DNA of 64,000 nucleotides from Rhodoblastus sp. GTDB taxonomy: Bacteria > Pseudomonadota > Alphaproteobacteria > Rhizobiales > Beijerinckiaceae. This document shows positions 36,877 to 45,590 of this stretch, in pieces. The DNA lies in contig NZ_JAGRPM010000084.1 in NCBI RefSeq assembly GCF_019449565.1, forward strand, positions 62,001-126,000, written 5' to 3'. The position numbers and the translations under genes are program-made. The notes under the pieces were generated by a model. The model was not told the origin of the DNA and ran no database searches. It was given only the letters and a program-made list of their open reading frames with translations. How positions within the stretch are numbered: position 1 is the stretch's first letter; the number at the start of each line of letters is the position of its first letter.

Positions 36877-37325
36877 CCTTGGATGGCCTTTATGTTAGCC
36901 TCGAGAAGATCGATCTTACGTTCAAGCTCAGTAGATGAGTGAATCTCGACGATTACGCGCAAAGCACTGATGAGGGCGTTGGCCACGGCAAGGTCCAGCG
37001 TCCCCGCCGCGATGCGCTGGGCAACTACGCCCACGGCTTCCATGGCGGCGGCCGCCGTTGTAATCGACCCAAGCTCGAAAGGATCGAGATTAAGTTGAGG
37101 AGCCGGCAGGGGCGAGAATTTTGGCGCAAAATAGGGCGCGGCCGCCGCGAGGGCCGAGGCCTTAACGCTGTCGAGGACGCCATCTTTATCAGCCAAATCC
37201 AGAAGACGTTCATGGGGCAGCTTCTGACCAGACGCGATTAGCGCATCGGCAGCACTCTGACGATCCTTGTTTGGCACGCCGGCTTTTCTGCCTGCGCCTT
37301 CACGTTTGCCACCATTCCCAGCCAT
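36873..37325 (-). CDS. Terminase-small-subunit-like or DNA-binding hypothetical protein
   Basis: 150 aa from ATG 37325 (frame open to 37376). Starts with NGGKREGAGRKAGVPNK, a basic opening common in phage small terminase subunits and related DNA-binding proteins. The remainder is helical, including a possible coiled coil near the end (HSSTELERKIDLLEANI). If truly a TerS-like protein it would point to packaging by a helper phage; this is inference from a short motif. Confidence 0.55.
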   Translation of the reverse strand: MAGNGGKREGAGRKAGVPNKDRQSAADALIASGQKLPHERLLDLADKDGVLDSVKASALAAAAPYFAPKFSPLPAPQLNLDPFELGSITTAAAAMEAVGVVAQRIAAGTLDLAVANALISALRVIVEIHSSTELERKIDLLEANIKAIQG

Positions 37326-37690
37326 TGATAGTTTTTCAGATGTTAGAGCCTGTCCAGAGGCTTTGTCTTTGAACATACACCGGCGGCGTGGGGCCGTCTC
37401 GTGGGTTTAGCCCGGCTTGCACCGGAGCGCCGTACACCGGTTTTTTTTGGCTGGGCGGGCGGCATCCCCTTCTTCCTTGGCGGTGGCCTCCTGTGCTGGA
37501 TAAAATCTAACGCTTGGTACCGACCTCGAATGGCGCGAAACGGCGGGAAGCGGGACTAGCGCGAAGGACTGGTCCCGAGAAAACACCGGTCGATGGCTGA
37601 AGGGGAAGGATGCGCCAGATGCGGCCATTCGAGGTCGGCTGGAGGATCCGGGCGTTCGGTGAAAAGCGGACGTTTATGGCCGCTGTGAAA
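37326..37690. other. Boundary between island core and cargo
   Basis: About 365 bp with no convincing gene. An open frame at 37407-37628 (minus) has no RBS or recognisable sequence. Composition changes here from the island core to the GC-rich cargo. Confidence 0.4.
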
Positions 37691-38470
37691 CTACAATGCC
37701 TTGCTTTCTTCCACGCCAGGGTGAGCGCCGGCTCTTTGCGGCAAAACGCCGATCAGCATAATGATCGCGACGGCGAGAATCGCTGAGGCGCCCAAACGGC
37801 TGACGGCGAGGCCGCCATTGGCGACCGGCTTGTCAAGAAAGTCGCCAAGCGTTGCGCCCAGCGGTCGCGTAAGGATGAACGCCGTCCAGAATAGCATCAC
37901 GCGCGAGATGTTGGTGTAGAAATAGGCGACGGCGACCAGCGCCAGGGCCGCCGCGAACACGATGGCGCCGCCCTCATAGCCCAAGCCATTGGTGTCGGCC
38001 ATCCAGTCGCCCAGCGCCGTGCCAAGCGTTTGTGAAAACAGGATCGTCACCCAATAGAAGACTTCGACCCTCGGCGTCGCGACGGTATTGACTGAAATGG
38101 AGCCTTCCGACCAGCGCCAGGCGGCGAGCGACGCCGCCAGGCAAAGAAACAGAATGGTCGATCCGCCAGCATAGCCTATGCCCAGCGATCGGTCGGCGAA
38201 GTCAGCCATCGTCGTGCCGACCGTCGTGGTGGCGACAATGGTGAACCAGTAAAGCCAGGGATGGAATTTTTTCGCAGGAATTTGCACGGCGACGGCCATC
38301 ACAAATATCGCGGCGAAAATGACGGTGCCGATCGCATAGCCGAGGTCCAGAGACATGGTCACGGCGTCGCCGCCGGTTTCTCCCAATGTCGTCGCGAGAA
38401 TTTTGATGAGCCAGAATGTCAGAGTGACTTCGGGAACCTTGCTCAAGGCTGCTTTTTGCGATTCGGTCAT
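37691..38470 (-). CDS. COG4705-type membrane protein (copy 1)
   Basis: 259 aa, about eight membrane helices and no signal peptide. ATG 38470 follows AGGAAG. Four repeats of a two-helix unit each carry a small-residue motif ending in Asp: TLGETGGD, TVGTTMAD, TLGTALGD, PLGATLGD. Belongs to the uncharacterised COG4705 family of inner-membrane proteins. A second copy lies at 41098. Divergent from the response regulator. Confidence 0.8.
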   Translation of the reverse strand: MTESQKAALSKVPEVTLTFWLIKILATTLGETGGDAVTMSLDLGYAIGTVIFAAIFVMAVAVQIPAKKFHPWLYWFTIVATTTVGTTMADFADRSLGIGYAGGSTILFLCLAASLAAWRWSEGSISVNTVATPRVEVFYWVTILFSQTLGTALGDWMADTNGLGYEGGAIVFAAALALVAVAYFYTNISRVMLFWTAFILTRPLGATLGDFLDKPVANGGLAVSRLGASAILAVAIIMLIGVLPQRAGAHPGVEESKAL

Positions 38471-38643
38471 CGGAGCTTCCTTTTGGACGGGCGTCGCCGC
38501 GCGCAAAGTCGAGCGCTGCGCGCCGCCGCGCCTCGTGCATTCCGGGCAGAATGCCCCCTCTGACTTAGCGGCAAATTAGCTCGCCAAACGGCGGCGCCGA
38601 GATCAAACTGGCGCCAGACCAATCTTGAAAGTCCACATGCGTC

Positions 38644-39309
38644 ATGCGCGTTCTGCTTGTCGAAGACGATCTCATGCTGGGAAAGGCCCTTGTCCGCGGG
38701 CTTGCCGACCAGTCGATGGTTGTCGATTGGGTCAAGGACGGCGAGATCGCCAGCGCGGCGCTCGCCCACCCCGAACATGCGATTGTGCTGCTCGACCTCG
38801 GCCTGCCGCTGTTGTCCGGCCTCAACGTGCTCAAACAGGCTCGCGCGGCCGGAACCGCCATTCCGATCATCATCATCACGGCGCAGGACAGCGTGGACGA
38901 CAGGGTCGCGGGTCTCGACCTCGGAGCCGACGACTATATCGTCAAGCCGTTCGATCTCAGCGAATTGCTGGCGCGCATCCGCGCCGTGCTGCGCCGGCAT
39001 AATGGCCAGGCGCAATCGCGGATGAGCAGCGGCGAAATTACCCTCGATCTCGCCACCCACGTGGCCGCCTATCGCGGCATGGAGGAAATGCTGTCGGCCC
39101 GCGAATTCGCCCTGCTGCGCGCCCTGATGGAGCGGCCCGGCGCGATCCTGTCGCGCGCGCAGATCGAGGAGCGCATCTACGGCTGGGGCGAAGAGGTCGA
39201 AAGCAACGCCATCGATTTCCTCATTCACGTCATCCGCAAGAAGTTCGACCGCGACATTGTGCGCAATATTCGCGGAGCCGGCTGGATGGTCGTCAAGGAT
39301 CAGCCGTGA
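38644..39309 (+). CDS. OmpR-family response regulator
   Basis: 221 aa. Receiver with acidic pocket EDD (7-9), phospho-acceptor Asp51 (LLDLGLP) and Lys in ADDYIVKPF; winged-helix output domain ending NIRGAGWMV. Similar to QseB/PmrA types. Overlaps the kinase gene (GTGA), so they form a two-component pair. Flanked on both sides by COG4705 genes, which are likely targets. Confidence 0.92.
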   Translation: MRVLLVEDDLMLGKALVRGLADQSMVVDWVKDGEIASAALAHPEHAIVLLDLGLPLLSGLNVLKQARAAGTAIPIIIITAQDSVDDRVAGLDLGADDYIVKPFDLSELLARIRAVLRRHNGQAQSRMSSGEITLDLATHVAAYRGMEEMLSAREFALLRALMERPGAILSRAQIEERIYGWGEEVESNAIDFLIHVIRKKFDRDIVRNIRGAGWMVVKDQP

Positions 39310-40613
39310 TTTCCATCAGACGCACCGCCATTTTGCGAATGACGGCGCTTCTTGCGGCGGTGGGCCTCGCCGCCGTTGTTCTCTCCCATCAACTTGTCGA
39401 GAGCGAGATCGATAGTTTTCTCGACACGCAATTGCGCAAGATGGCGCTGAACGCCGGGCCGGGCTTCGCCTCGCCGGCTCCGGACGCCGCCGCCGCGGAC
39501 GAAGCCGAAGATGAACTCGTCGTCCAGATCTACGATTCTTCTGGACGCCTCGTCCATGATTCCGCTCCATCGGTCGGAATGCCGTCCCTCGACCGCGCGG
39601 GCTATTCCAACGTCCGCGCCGCCGGAGAGGATTGGCGCGTCTATCGCGTCGCCGATTCCCGGCGCGCGGTGCAGGTCGGTCAGCGCCAGAGCTTTCGCGC
39701 CAATCTGGCGGCGCGGGCCGCGACCGGCGCCGCGCTGCCGCTGTTGCTTGCACTGCCCCTGGCCTGGCTCGTCATCAGCTGGTCGCTGAGTCAAATCCTG
39801 CTGCGGCTGCGCGATCTTTCGACTCGGCTGGCCGATCGTGGCGTCAAAGAGACGGAAGCCCTTGCCGTCGACCTCGTGCCGACCGAGATCGCGCCTTTGA
39901 TCGACGCGATGAATACGCTGATCGGGCGGCACCAGGAGGCGCTCGACCAGCAAAAGCGCTTCGTCTCCGATGCGGCGCATGAATTGCGCACCCCGCTCGC
40001 CGCTTTGCAAATTCAGGTCGATAATCTGCAAGCCCAGGAGCTGGATCGCGACGCCCGCGAGATCGTGGCCGACCTCAAGGCCGGCGTTCTGCGCTCATCC
40101 GCGCTCATCCGCCAATTGCTGAAGCTGGCGCGCCTGGATGCGCCTGTTTCCGCTTCCGGGGAAAGCGTCGACCTTGGCGACGCCCTCCGCGATGCCGCCG
40201 CCGACTTCATCTCTCTTGCTGGCGCCAGGGACCTGAGCTTTGATTTCAACCTGCTGGAAAACGCCCGTGTTATCGTCAATGCGGCGGACCTGCGCATCAT
40301 CCTCGGCAATCTTCTCGACAACGCCGTGCGCTATTCCACGCCGGGCGGGACGATTCTGCTGAGACTACGAAAACTGGAGGAAGGCGCCCGCATCGAAATC
40401 GCCGACGCAGGCCATGGAATAACGCCGGAGGCGCTGCCGCGGCTGTTTGATCGGTTTTTTCGCGCCGCGCCGCCCGATGTCGTGGGGACGGGCCTCGGAC
40501 TGGCCATCGCCAAGGCGGCGGCCGACCGCAATGGCGTCGCGCTCGAACTGCGCAATCGCGACGACGGCCCCGGCGCCATCGCGACCCTCTCTTTTCCGGC
40601 TGTCACCGGATGA
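39306..40613 (+). CDS. Sensor histidine kinase
   Basis: 435 aa, GTG start overlapping the regulator stop. TM1 ~10-28, periplasmic domain ~29-138, TM2 ~139-160, HAMP-like linker, H-box with H225 (DAAHELRTPLAAL), N-box LLDNAVRYS, G-boxes GHGI and GTGLGLAIA. The periplasmic domain is small and acidic. Signal unknown. Confidence 0.92.
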   Translation: MISIRRTAILRMTALLAAVGLAAVVLSHQLVESEIDSFLDTQLRKMALNAGPGFASPAPDAAAADEAEDELVVQIYDSSGRLVHDSAPSVGMPSLDRAGYSNVRAAGEDWRVYRVADSRRAVQVGQRQSFRANLAARAATGAALPLLLALPLAWLVISWSLSQILLRLRDLSTRLADRGVKETEALAVDLVPTEIAPLIDAMNTLIGRHQEALDQQKRFVSDAAHELRTPLAALQIQVDNLQAQELDRDAREIVADLKAGVLRSSALIRQLLKLARLDAPVSASGESVDLGDALRDAAADFISLAGARDLSFDFNLLENARVIVNAADLRIILGNLLDNAVRYSTPGGTILLRLRKLEEGARIEIADAGHGITPEALPRLFDRFFRAAPPDVVGTGLGLAIAKAAADRNGVALELRNRDDGPGAIATLSFPAVTG

Positions 40614-40622
40614 CCCGCGCGG

Positions 40623-41027
40623 CTAGGCCTTGCCTTCGGCGTCCATTATCGCCAGCAGGTCGGTCAGCGATTGCTTGCAGACCGCCAGGTCAGGCGCGGC
40701 GGCGCGCAGGGCCGCGAGAGCGCGGTCGATCGCCTTGTCGATCTTGTGCCAGACCGCGGCGTCACGCGGCTTTAACGATGGCTCCGCCGAGTCCCAGGAC
40801 ATTTCCAGATCCTTGATCCGCGTCCTGGCGCCAGCGAGATCGCCTTTGTCGAGCAGCGCCAATGAATCGGCTGCGATCGTCCGAAACGCGGAAAGGTCGC
40901 CAATTTTCGAAAGCGACGCGGCCTGCGCCGCGGACGTCGGCGCCAAGGGCGAGACGCCGTGAATCGCCGGCGGAATGGCCAGGACCGTGACGAGAAGGGC
41001 CTTCCAGATAAATTTACGCATTTTCAT
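40623..41027 (-). CDS. Secreted helical hypothetical protein
   Basis: 134 aa. Signal peptide (WKALLVTVLAIPPAI..AAQA) and a mature helical domain: LSKIGDLSAFRTIAADSLALLDKGDLAGARTRI is the first helix pair, and one cysteine follows near LAVCKQSL. Convergent with the kinase and upstream of copy 2 of COG4705 in reverse order (downstream on the minus strand, 70 bp). Probably a periplasmic partner of the cargo system. Confidence 0.65.
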   Translation of the reverse strand: MKMRKFIWKALLVTVLAIPPAIHGVSPLAPTSAAQAASLSKIGDLSAFRTIAADSLALLDKGDLAGARTRIKDLEMSWDSAEPSLKPRDAAVWHKIDKAIDRALAALRAAAPDLAVCKQSLTDLLAIMDAEGKA

Positions 41028-41097
41028 GGACGTGCTCTTTGGGTTTTGCTCGCAGCAGCAGGGGCTGCCGGACGCGTGGAGCTGAAACGAGGGCGGC

Positions 41098-41844
41098 CTA
41101 GGCGGAGGCCGCCGCCTTGGGCGGCGCGTGCGATCGGCTGAGGCGCCAGACCAGTCCGATGATGACGGCGAGAAAGACCAGGCTCGTATGCAGCGCGCCG
41201 AGCCCAAGGCCGCCATATTCGCGCGCCTGGGACAGGAGGTCGCCGAGTGCGGCGCCGAGCGGGCGGGTGAGGATGTAAGCGAGCCAAAAAGCCAGGACGG
41301 GGTTGGCGCCGAGGTAATAGGCTGCGGCGATGGCGGCGATAAGGCCGCTGAACACGACAACGCCGACACGAAAGCCCAGACCCAATGCTTCCGTCGCAAG
41401 GTCGCCTGCCGCCGTGCCGAGCGCAAAGGTGCCGAGCACCGCAGCCCAGTAGAAAAGCTCGCGTCGCGTCGTTACGATCGAATGGATAGACAACGTGCGC
41501 TCGACCCCGTACCAGACTGCGAAAGTGACGGCCAAGGCGCCGCTGAAGGCGCCTGTGCTGGCGTAGAGGCTGACGCCCATCTTGTCCGTCAGCGCATCGG
41601 TGATTTGTGTGCCGACGACGCTGACCAGCACCACAGTCAACCAATAGAGCCAAGGGACATAACGACGCTGGCGCAATTGCGCGACTAACGCGACAACGAG
41701 CAGGGTCGTCATCAGCGCGCCCGTGAGAGCCGTCCCAAGGCCGAAATGGACGGCGAGATAATCGGCGCCGGTTTCTCCGACGGTCGTCGACATGATCTTG
41801 ATGATCCAGAAAAACAAGGTAACCGTCGGAACCTTGTTCGACAT
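41098..41844 (-). CDS. COG4705-type membrane protein (copy 2)
   Basis: 248 aa, about eight membrane helices, paralogous to the protein at 37691. ATG 41844 chosen by alignment to copy 1 (MSNKVPTVTLFFWIIKIM vs KVPEVTLTFWLIKIL). The four Asp-ending repeats are TVGETGAD, VVGTQITD, ALGTAAGD and PLGAALGD. Function unknown. Confidence 0.8.
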   Translation of the reverse strand: MSNKVPTVTLFFWIIKIMSTTVGETGADYLAVHFGLGTALTGALMTTLLVVALVAQLRQRRYVPWLYWLTVVLVSVVGTQITDALTDKMGVSLYASTGAFSGALAVTFAVWYGVERTLSIHSIVTTRRELFYWAAVLGTFALGTAAGDLATEALGLGFRVGVVVFSGLIAAIAAAYYLGANPVLAFWLAYILTRPLGAALGDLLSQAREYGGLGLGALHTSLVFLAVIIGLVWRLSRSHAPPKAAASA

Positions 41845-42319
41845 GTGCCTGCCAGGCGCGTCGTCATGAAGGATCAAGATCTTCGTCCTCGGTTTGAGCG
41901 AAGGCGATTTGTCGTCGCCATGCGCGCTTTCTAGAGAACGGGACTTAGGAGCAACTTAGGCGGATCGAGGCCTCATCGAGAATGAAGTCTGCCTCCAGGC
42001 TCCCGCCGAGAGATCGGAAGACCGTGGCCTGATTGGAAAAGATTTGAGAATGACCGCTTTAGAATTTTCATCCACGTTTCGAGGAAGGACCGCCTTGGGT
42101 CACGAATACGCGTCCGACCGAAGCAGTGAAAGTCCGCTGACGACGGTGCACCGGCCATTGCGAGAAAAGCTTGAAAGACGCGTTCGAGCCGAATCCAGTC
42201 ATCGCCCGAGGGCACCAAGCGTGTGATTCTATCTAGCCGGTAATGAGTGGATCTCGGCGGCGGGCGGCGGACGACCGGTGCAGGCGGCGGGGGCCTGTGC
42301 CCAATCCATAAGGCTAAGC
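41845..42319. other. Gap between cargo and candidate origin
   Basis: About 475 bp without a convincing gene; short open frames on both strands overlap each other and lack RBS. Probably holds the promoter of the minus-strand COG4705 gene and the cargo/core boundary. Confidence 0.4.
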
Positions 42320-42629
42320 TTAAGGTGTGACGGTTACGGTTAAAACCGCAAAAAAACTGTTTTCTCCACTATAGTCCCCTATTTTCCCCCCCCTTAATGC
42401 TTATAGGTTTTTTAAATTTCTAACCGTCACAACCGTCACAAACATATAAAAAGAATCGGAAGTCATTGTTTCTAAAGGCATTTCTACTGTGACGGTTAGT
42501 GTGACGGTTAACCCCCCTGTGACGGTTACTAACCGGCACAAAACCACATCCCGCCGCCGCGCCACCCCGCCATCCCGCTCCCCCGGTCCTAACCGTCACG
42601 CCCTCCCTGCCCTAACCGTCACACCTTAA
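42320..42629. repeat. Iteron cluster, candidate replication origin of the element
   Basis: Copies of TGTGACGGTTA: forward at 42326-42336, 42488-42498, 42500-42510, 42518-42528; inverse at 42421-42431, 42430-42440 (10 of 11), 42590-42600 (10 of 11), 42613-42623; a degenerate inverse copy at 42531-42540. The whole is bounded by a perfect 17-bp inverted repeat, TTAAGGTGTGACGGTTA (42320-42336) and its complement (42613-42629). An AT-rich stretch (42345-42420, 42441-42480) lies inside. Sits directly after the helicase gene, as in P4-like and iteron replicons. Confidence 0.75.
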
Positions 42630-42644
42630 CCTTGGCCGTAGCCC

Positions 42645-44417
42645 CTAACTGGGGCGCTTCAACTCAACAATGTTGCCGTCTACAATCTCGACGTCCCTTT
42701 CACCTTCGCTCATCAGTTTGGCCTTATAACGCTCTTCCATGTTGAGCGCATCGATCGCCGTTCTTGCAGCAAGTCGCGACTGAGCTTCCGACTCCATCAT
42801 TTTTTGGCGGGCTGCGGGGGAGCTCATGGACTGACGCTCTTCAGCGGTTTTCAACCGGACCCCAAAGTAGACCTTTGTCCAGCCACCTTTGCCATCGCGT
42901 ATATTTTTTGCGTCTTTCAACTCTTCGCCAAGATCTTCCCCAAGCTCCTCGGCCAGAACGCGCCGGACAGCCTTTGCCACAAAACGCCCAAACTTGCTTT
43001 CAAGATCCGGCACCCGTTTTATCTTGTCACAAAGCACACAGTATGCCGCATAGATGTCCTCCCTGATAACGGAAGCGTCTTTTTCAATGACGCATTCCTC
43101 AGCCAAAAACAGGGCAATATGATCCAAGGCTTGTTCAATCTCTTTTAGGGTTTCAAGACCTTCTACCGGCTGTATAAAACGACCGCGATCAAGAAGGGTC
43201 TTAAGTCCAGCCAGAGCGCGGTTGGCGATGCCAGGAAGCTCTTTTACCAACTTACTGAAAAGGTCTTTATCCTCCCGGCCAACAAATGAATTAGCTGTTT
43301 TGAGAGCAATCATGCGCGCTATTAACGCCTGCGTATCATCGGCAAGTTTTGGTGGGCCGTTTGCCACCATGAAAATCTTAAATGGGCTGGCGTCACAAAA
43401 ATCCTCTTTGTACTTGACTGGGATGCTTAACCCATCCTCACCTACAATAGAAAGAATCCTCTCGATGGCGACGTGTACATTCTGATTTTTAGAGTTTGCA
43501 CGTACATCCGGGAAGAAAACTGCCCGGCACCCGATAAGCTTCTGCATTCCATAATGAGAGCCAAAATCTGACAGGTTTGTGACCTTGCAATTCATTTCGC
43601 CTGTCAAGTGTTGCAGAAGCCTTGTCGCAACCCCCTTTCCGGCGCGCGGGTCTCCAAACATCCCGATCATTTTCTGCAAAAAAGTCAGTGGCGTCATGTA
43701 GTAGCCAAAGGCCTCTACAAGACAGTCCCGTGACTCTTGCGTGTTGAAAAGATCACAGAGGAATCCGTCAAATAATGGGGACTTGGCGTCTGGCTCATAG
43801 GCATATGGCAGCAGTATGGTTGTGAAGTAGAGAGGTGTATGCTCCAGAGTTGTCATGGTTTCCCAGTTCAACATGCAGTTGTTGAACACTAACAGCCTGT
43901 CCCCCGGTGGTGCGTCTTCCGGTGCGCCCGGCAACCATGTGTTGAAGGCAACCTTGGCGCCTTGCGGTGTACATTGGCGTTTGATTGCGTTAAACCAGTT
44001 GCCCTCTGATCTTGCGTCCATGTCAAAATAGTGATACGTGACCTCCTTAGTCTTTTCGTCAATAACCGGATATTTTGCATTCTCCATGTACTTATGTAAC
44101 TCAGCCTTTACATAATCATCTGGGATGAACTCGTAGACCTTGCCGTTGAAGCTGTAGAATGTCTGGCTAACATATTGCAGCATGCGGACGCCCCCTTGTG
44201 TATGCCGGCCCTCAATAAAAGTCCGGGCTACATCCAATGTGCGCTTGTTCACATGGCGTTCCACACTGAGTGCACTGGTCACGGCCGCACGAGCCTGCTT
44301 TAGCGCGTCTACCTTGGCCTTGACCTCTACTTCACGTTGCTCGGTATCGGCCCTCGCCGTAGTCGTGTGGGCGGCGAATTCCTCCGCACTCATGGGGCCG
44401 TCTGCCATATCACTCAT
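42645..44417 (-). CDS. P4-family SF3 replicative helicase
   Basis: 590 aa. C-terminal superfamily 3 helicase: Walker A GDPRAGKG (K261), Walker B-like VFFPDVRAN, and sensor motif MVANGPP; preceded by the D5_N-like region (VFNNCMLNWETMTT, then LLPYAYEPDAKSPLFDGFL). The usual N-terminal primase part of P4 alpha is absent; residues ~10-60 are coiled coil instead. ATG 44417 overlaps the upstream primase-like gene by 8 bp. Would unwind DNA at the adjacent iterons. Confidence 0.85.
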   Translation of the reverse strand: MSDMADGPMSAEEFAAHTTTARADTEQREVEVKAKVDALKQARAAVTSALSVERHVNKRTLDVARTFIEGRHTQGGVRMLQYVSQTFYSFNGKVYEFIPDDYVKAELHKYMENAKYPVIDEKTKEVTYHYFDMDARSEGNWFNAIKRQCTPQGAKVAFNTWLPGAPEDAPPGDRLLVFNNCMLNWETMTTLEHTPLYFTTILLPYAYEPDAKSPLFDGFLCDLFNTQESRDCLVEAFGYYMTPLTFLQKMIGMFGDPRAGKGVATRLLQHLTGEMNCKVTNLSDFGSHYGMQKLIGCRAVFFPDVRANSKNQNVHVAIERILSIVGEDGLSIPVKYKEDFCDASPFKIFMVANGPPKLADDTQALIARMIALKTANSFVGREDKDLFSKLVKELPGIANRALAGLKTLLDRGRFIQPVEGLETLKEIEQALDHIALFLAEECVIEKDASVIREDIYAAYCVLCDKIKRVPDLESKFGRFVAKAVRRVLAEELGEDLGEELKDAKNIRDGKGGWTKVYFGVRLKTAEERQSMSSPAARQKMMESEAQSRLAARTAIDALNMEERYKAKLMSEGERDVEIVDGNIVELKRPS

Positions 44418-45540
44418 CGCCGTCGACTCCATGTTCAGTAAACCAAGCAATATCATCGTCAGTCAGCTCACGGACCTTGCCGCCGATGGCGTCCTTGCTG
44501 TTGAACTTCTTGAAGGTCTGGCGAATCCAAATCCGGCTGTAATGGCGAATCCGGCTTGCATCCCCGGCGGCACGCTCAGCGATGAGCGGTAGTAAAAAAC
44601 CGACCACATCGTCAAAGTCCTCGCCTTGTGCAACTGCCGCACCGATGACCCTCGTTAGGGGGTCAAAGAAGGTGCTGGCCTTTGCGCCGGAGGGGTTCGT
44701 GTCGCCTTCCCCGAGGGCGCTAACGCCGACCATGGCCGATGCCGCCGCCCGCCAGTCCTTGCCGCAGGACTTGAGGACGCTATTGGTGTGCCGGTCGATC
44801 TCATCGGCCACGTCGGCATAACGAGTCAGGTCGAGGGCCACGGGGCGGTCTTCGCCGTCGAGCCAGAACACCCACTGGTCTGGGGGAGCCGGATCGCGCA
44901 TACCCTCAAAGACGGGCCGAGCTGTGTAGATCAGTTGTCCGGTACGCATGACGGCGGCGTCGATGGGCTTGTCGAGCGCGACCTGCACCGACTTGGCCCA
45001 ACGCTCCAACACACGATCCGCAATTGGCCTGTCGATGGTGACAAACAGACGTAGATTGGCTGTAGTGGGGCCGATGCCGCCGGTGCTACCGCTGGCTGTG
45101 CCAATCATGCGGACGCCGTGAAACTCGGGCGGCAGGATGCCGTCGCGCACATAGAGGGCGGCCTGACGGACATACGCCCCTAGGCCGAGAGGGGCCGGGA
45201 CCAGTAGCTTGTCAATATCGAGAGCGATCCACTGGCGCGGGACCGCCTTGAGTGTCGGGGTATCGCTCGCCCATTGGCGGACGTGCCAACCGGACAAGTC
45301 CAGACCGGCGACCGGCGCACCGCGCACGATGACCCATTGCGGTCTTGTCGCCAGCCATTCAAGCGCCCGCTTAAAGGCGTCCAGTCCGGTGAGGGACTTG
45401 GGGTGAAACTTCCACTCTTTAATGTAGTCATAGGAGAGCGCGACCGGTGCGTCTGAGCCGCGCTTAATGATCTTCTTTGCCGCCCTTTTGTCGGGCTGGC
45501 ATTCAAGTAGAGTGAACTCGAGGGGGATGTTTGTAGTCAT
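44410..45540 (-). CDS. Primase-like protein (AEP-type candidate)
   Basis: 376 aa. WIALDID places D108-x-D110 at the end of a hydrophobic strand, as in motif I of archaeo-eukaryotic primases; the other AEP motifs cannot be placed with confidence. The C-terminal ~100 residues (VVGFLLPLIAERAAGDASR, then IWIRQTFKKF) are helical. Translationally coupled to the helicase. The pair would equal a split P4-alpha-type primase-helicase. Its RBS AAGAGG is inside a hairpin at 45551-45567. Confidence 0.65.
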   Translation of the reverse strand: MTTNIPLEFTLLECQPDKRAAKKIIKRGSDAPVALSYDYIKEWKFHPKSLTGLDAFKRALEWLATRPQWVIVRGAPVAGLDLSGWHVRQWASDTPTLKAVPRQWIALDIDKLLVPAPLGLGAYVRQAALYVRDGILPPEFHGVRMIGTASGSTGGIGPTTANLRLFVTIDRPIADRVLERWAKSVQVALDKPIDAAVMRTGQLIYTARPVFEGMRDPAPPDQWVFWLDGEDRPVALDLTRYADVADEIDRHTNSVLKSCGKDWRAAASAMVGVSALGEGDTNPSGAKASTFFDPLTRVIGAAVAQGEDFDDVVGFLLPLIAERAAGDASRIRHYSRIWIRQTFKKFNSKDAIGGKVRELTDDDIAWFTEHGVDGDE

Positions 45541-45550
45541 TGTTCAACGA

Positions 45551-45567
45551 CCTCTTATGTAAAGAGG
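45551..45567 (-). promoter_or_regulatory. Hairpin masking the primase ribosome-binding site
   Basis: CCTCTT-(5 nt)-AAGAGG on the transcribed minus strand, perfect 6-bp stem. The 3' arm AAGAGG is the only RBS-like sequence and lies 10 nt before the ATG at 45540, so translation should depend on opening this stem. Confidence 0.6.
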
Positions 45568-45590
45568 CGTGAACCAAGACTGAAAAAACG

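Noticed and set aside
37407..37628. 73-codon minus-strand frame
   Set aside because: No RBS, no recognisable sequence, composition like random GC-rich DNA.
42320..42629. CRISPR array
   Set aside because: Repeats are only 10-11 bp, occur in both orientations and at irregular distances, with no cas genes; iterons explain them better.
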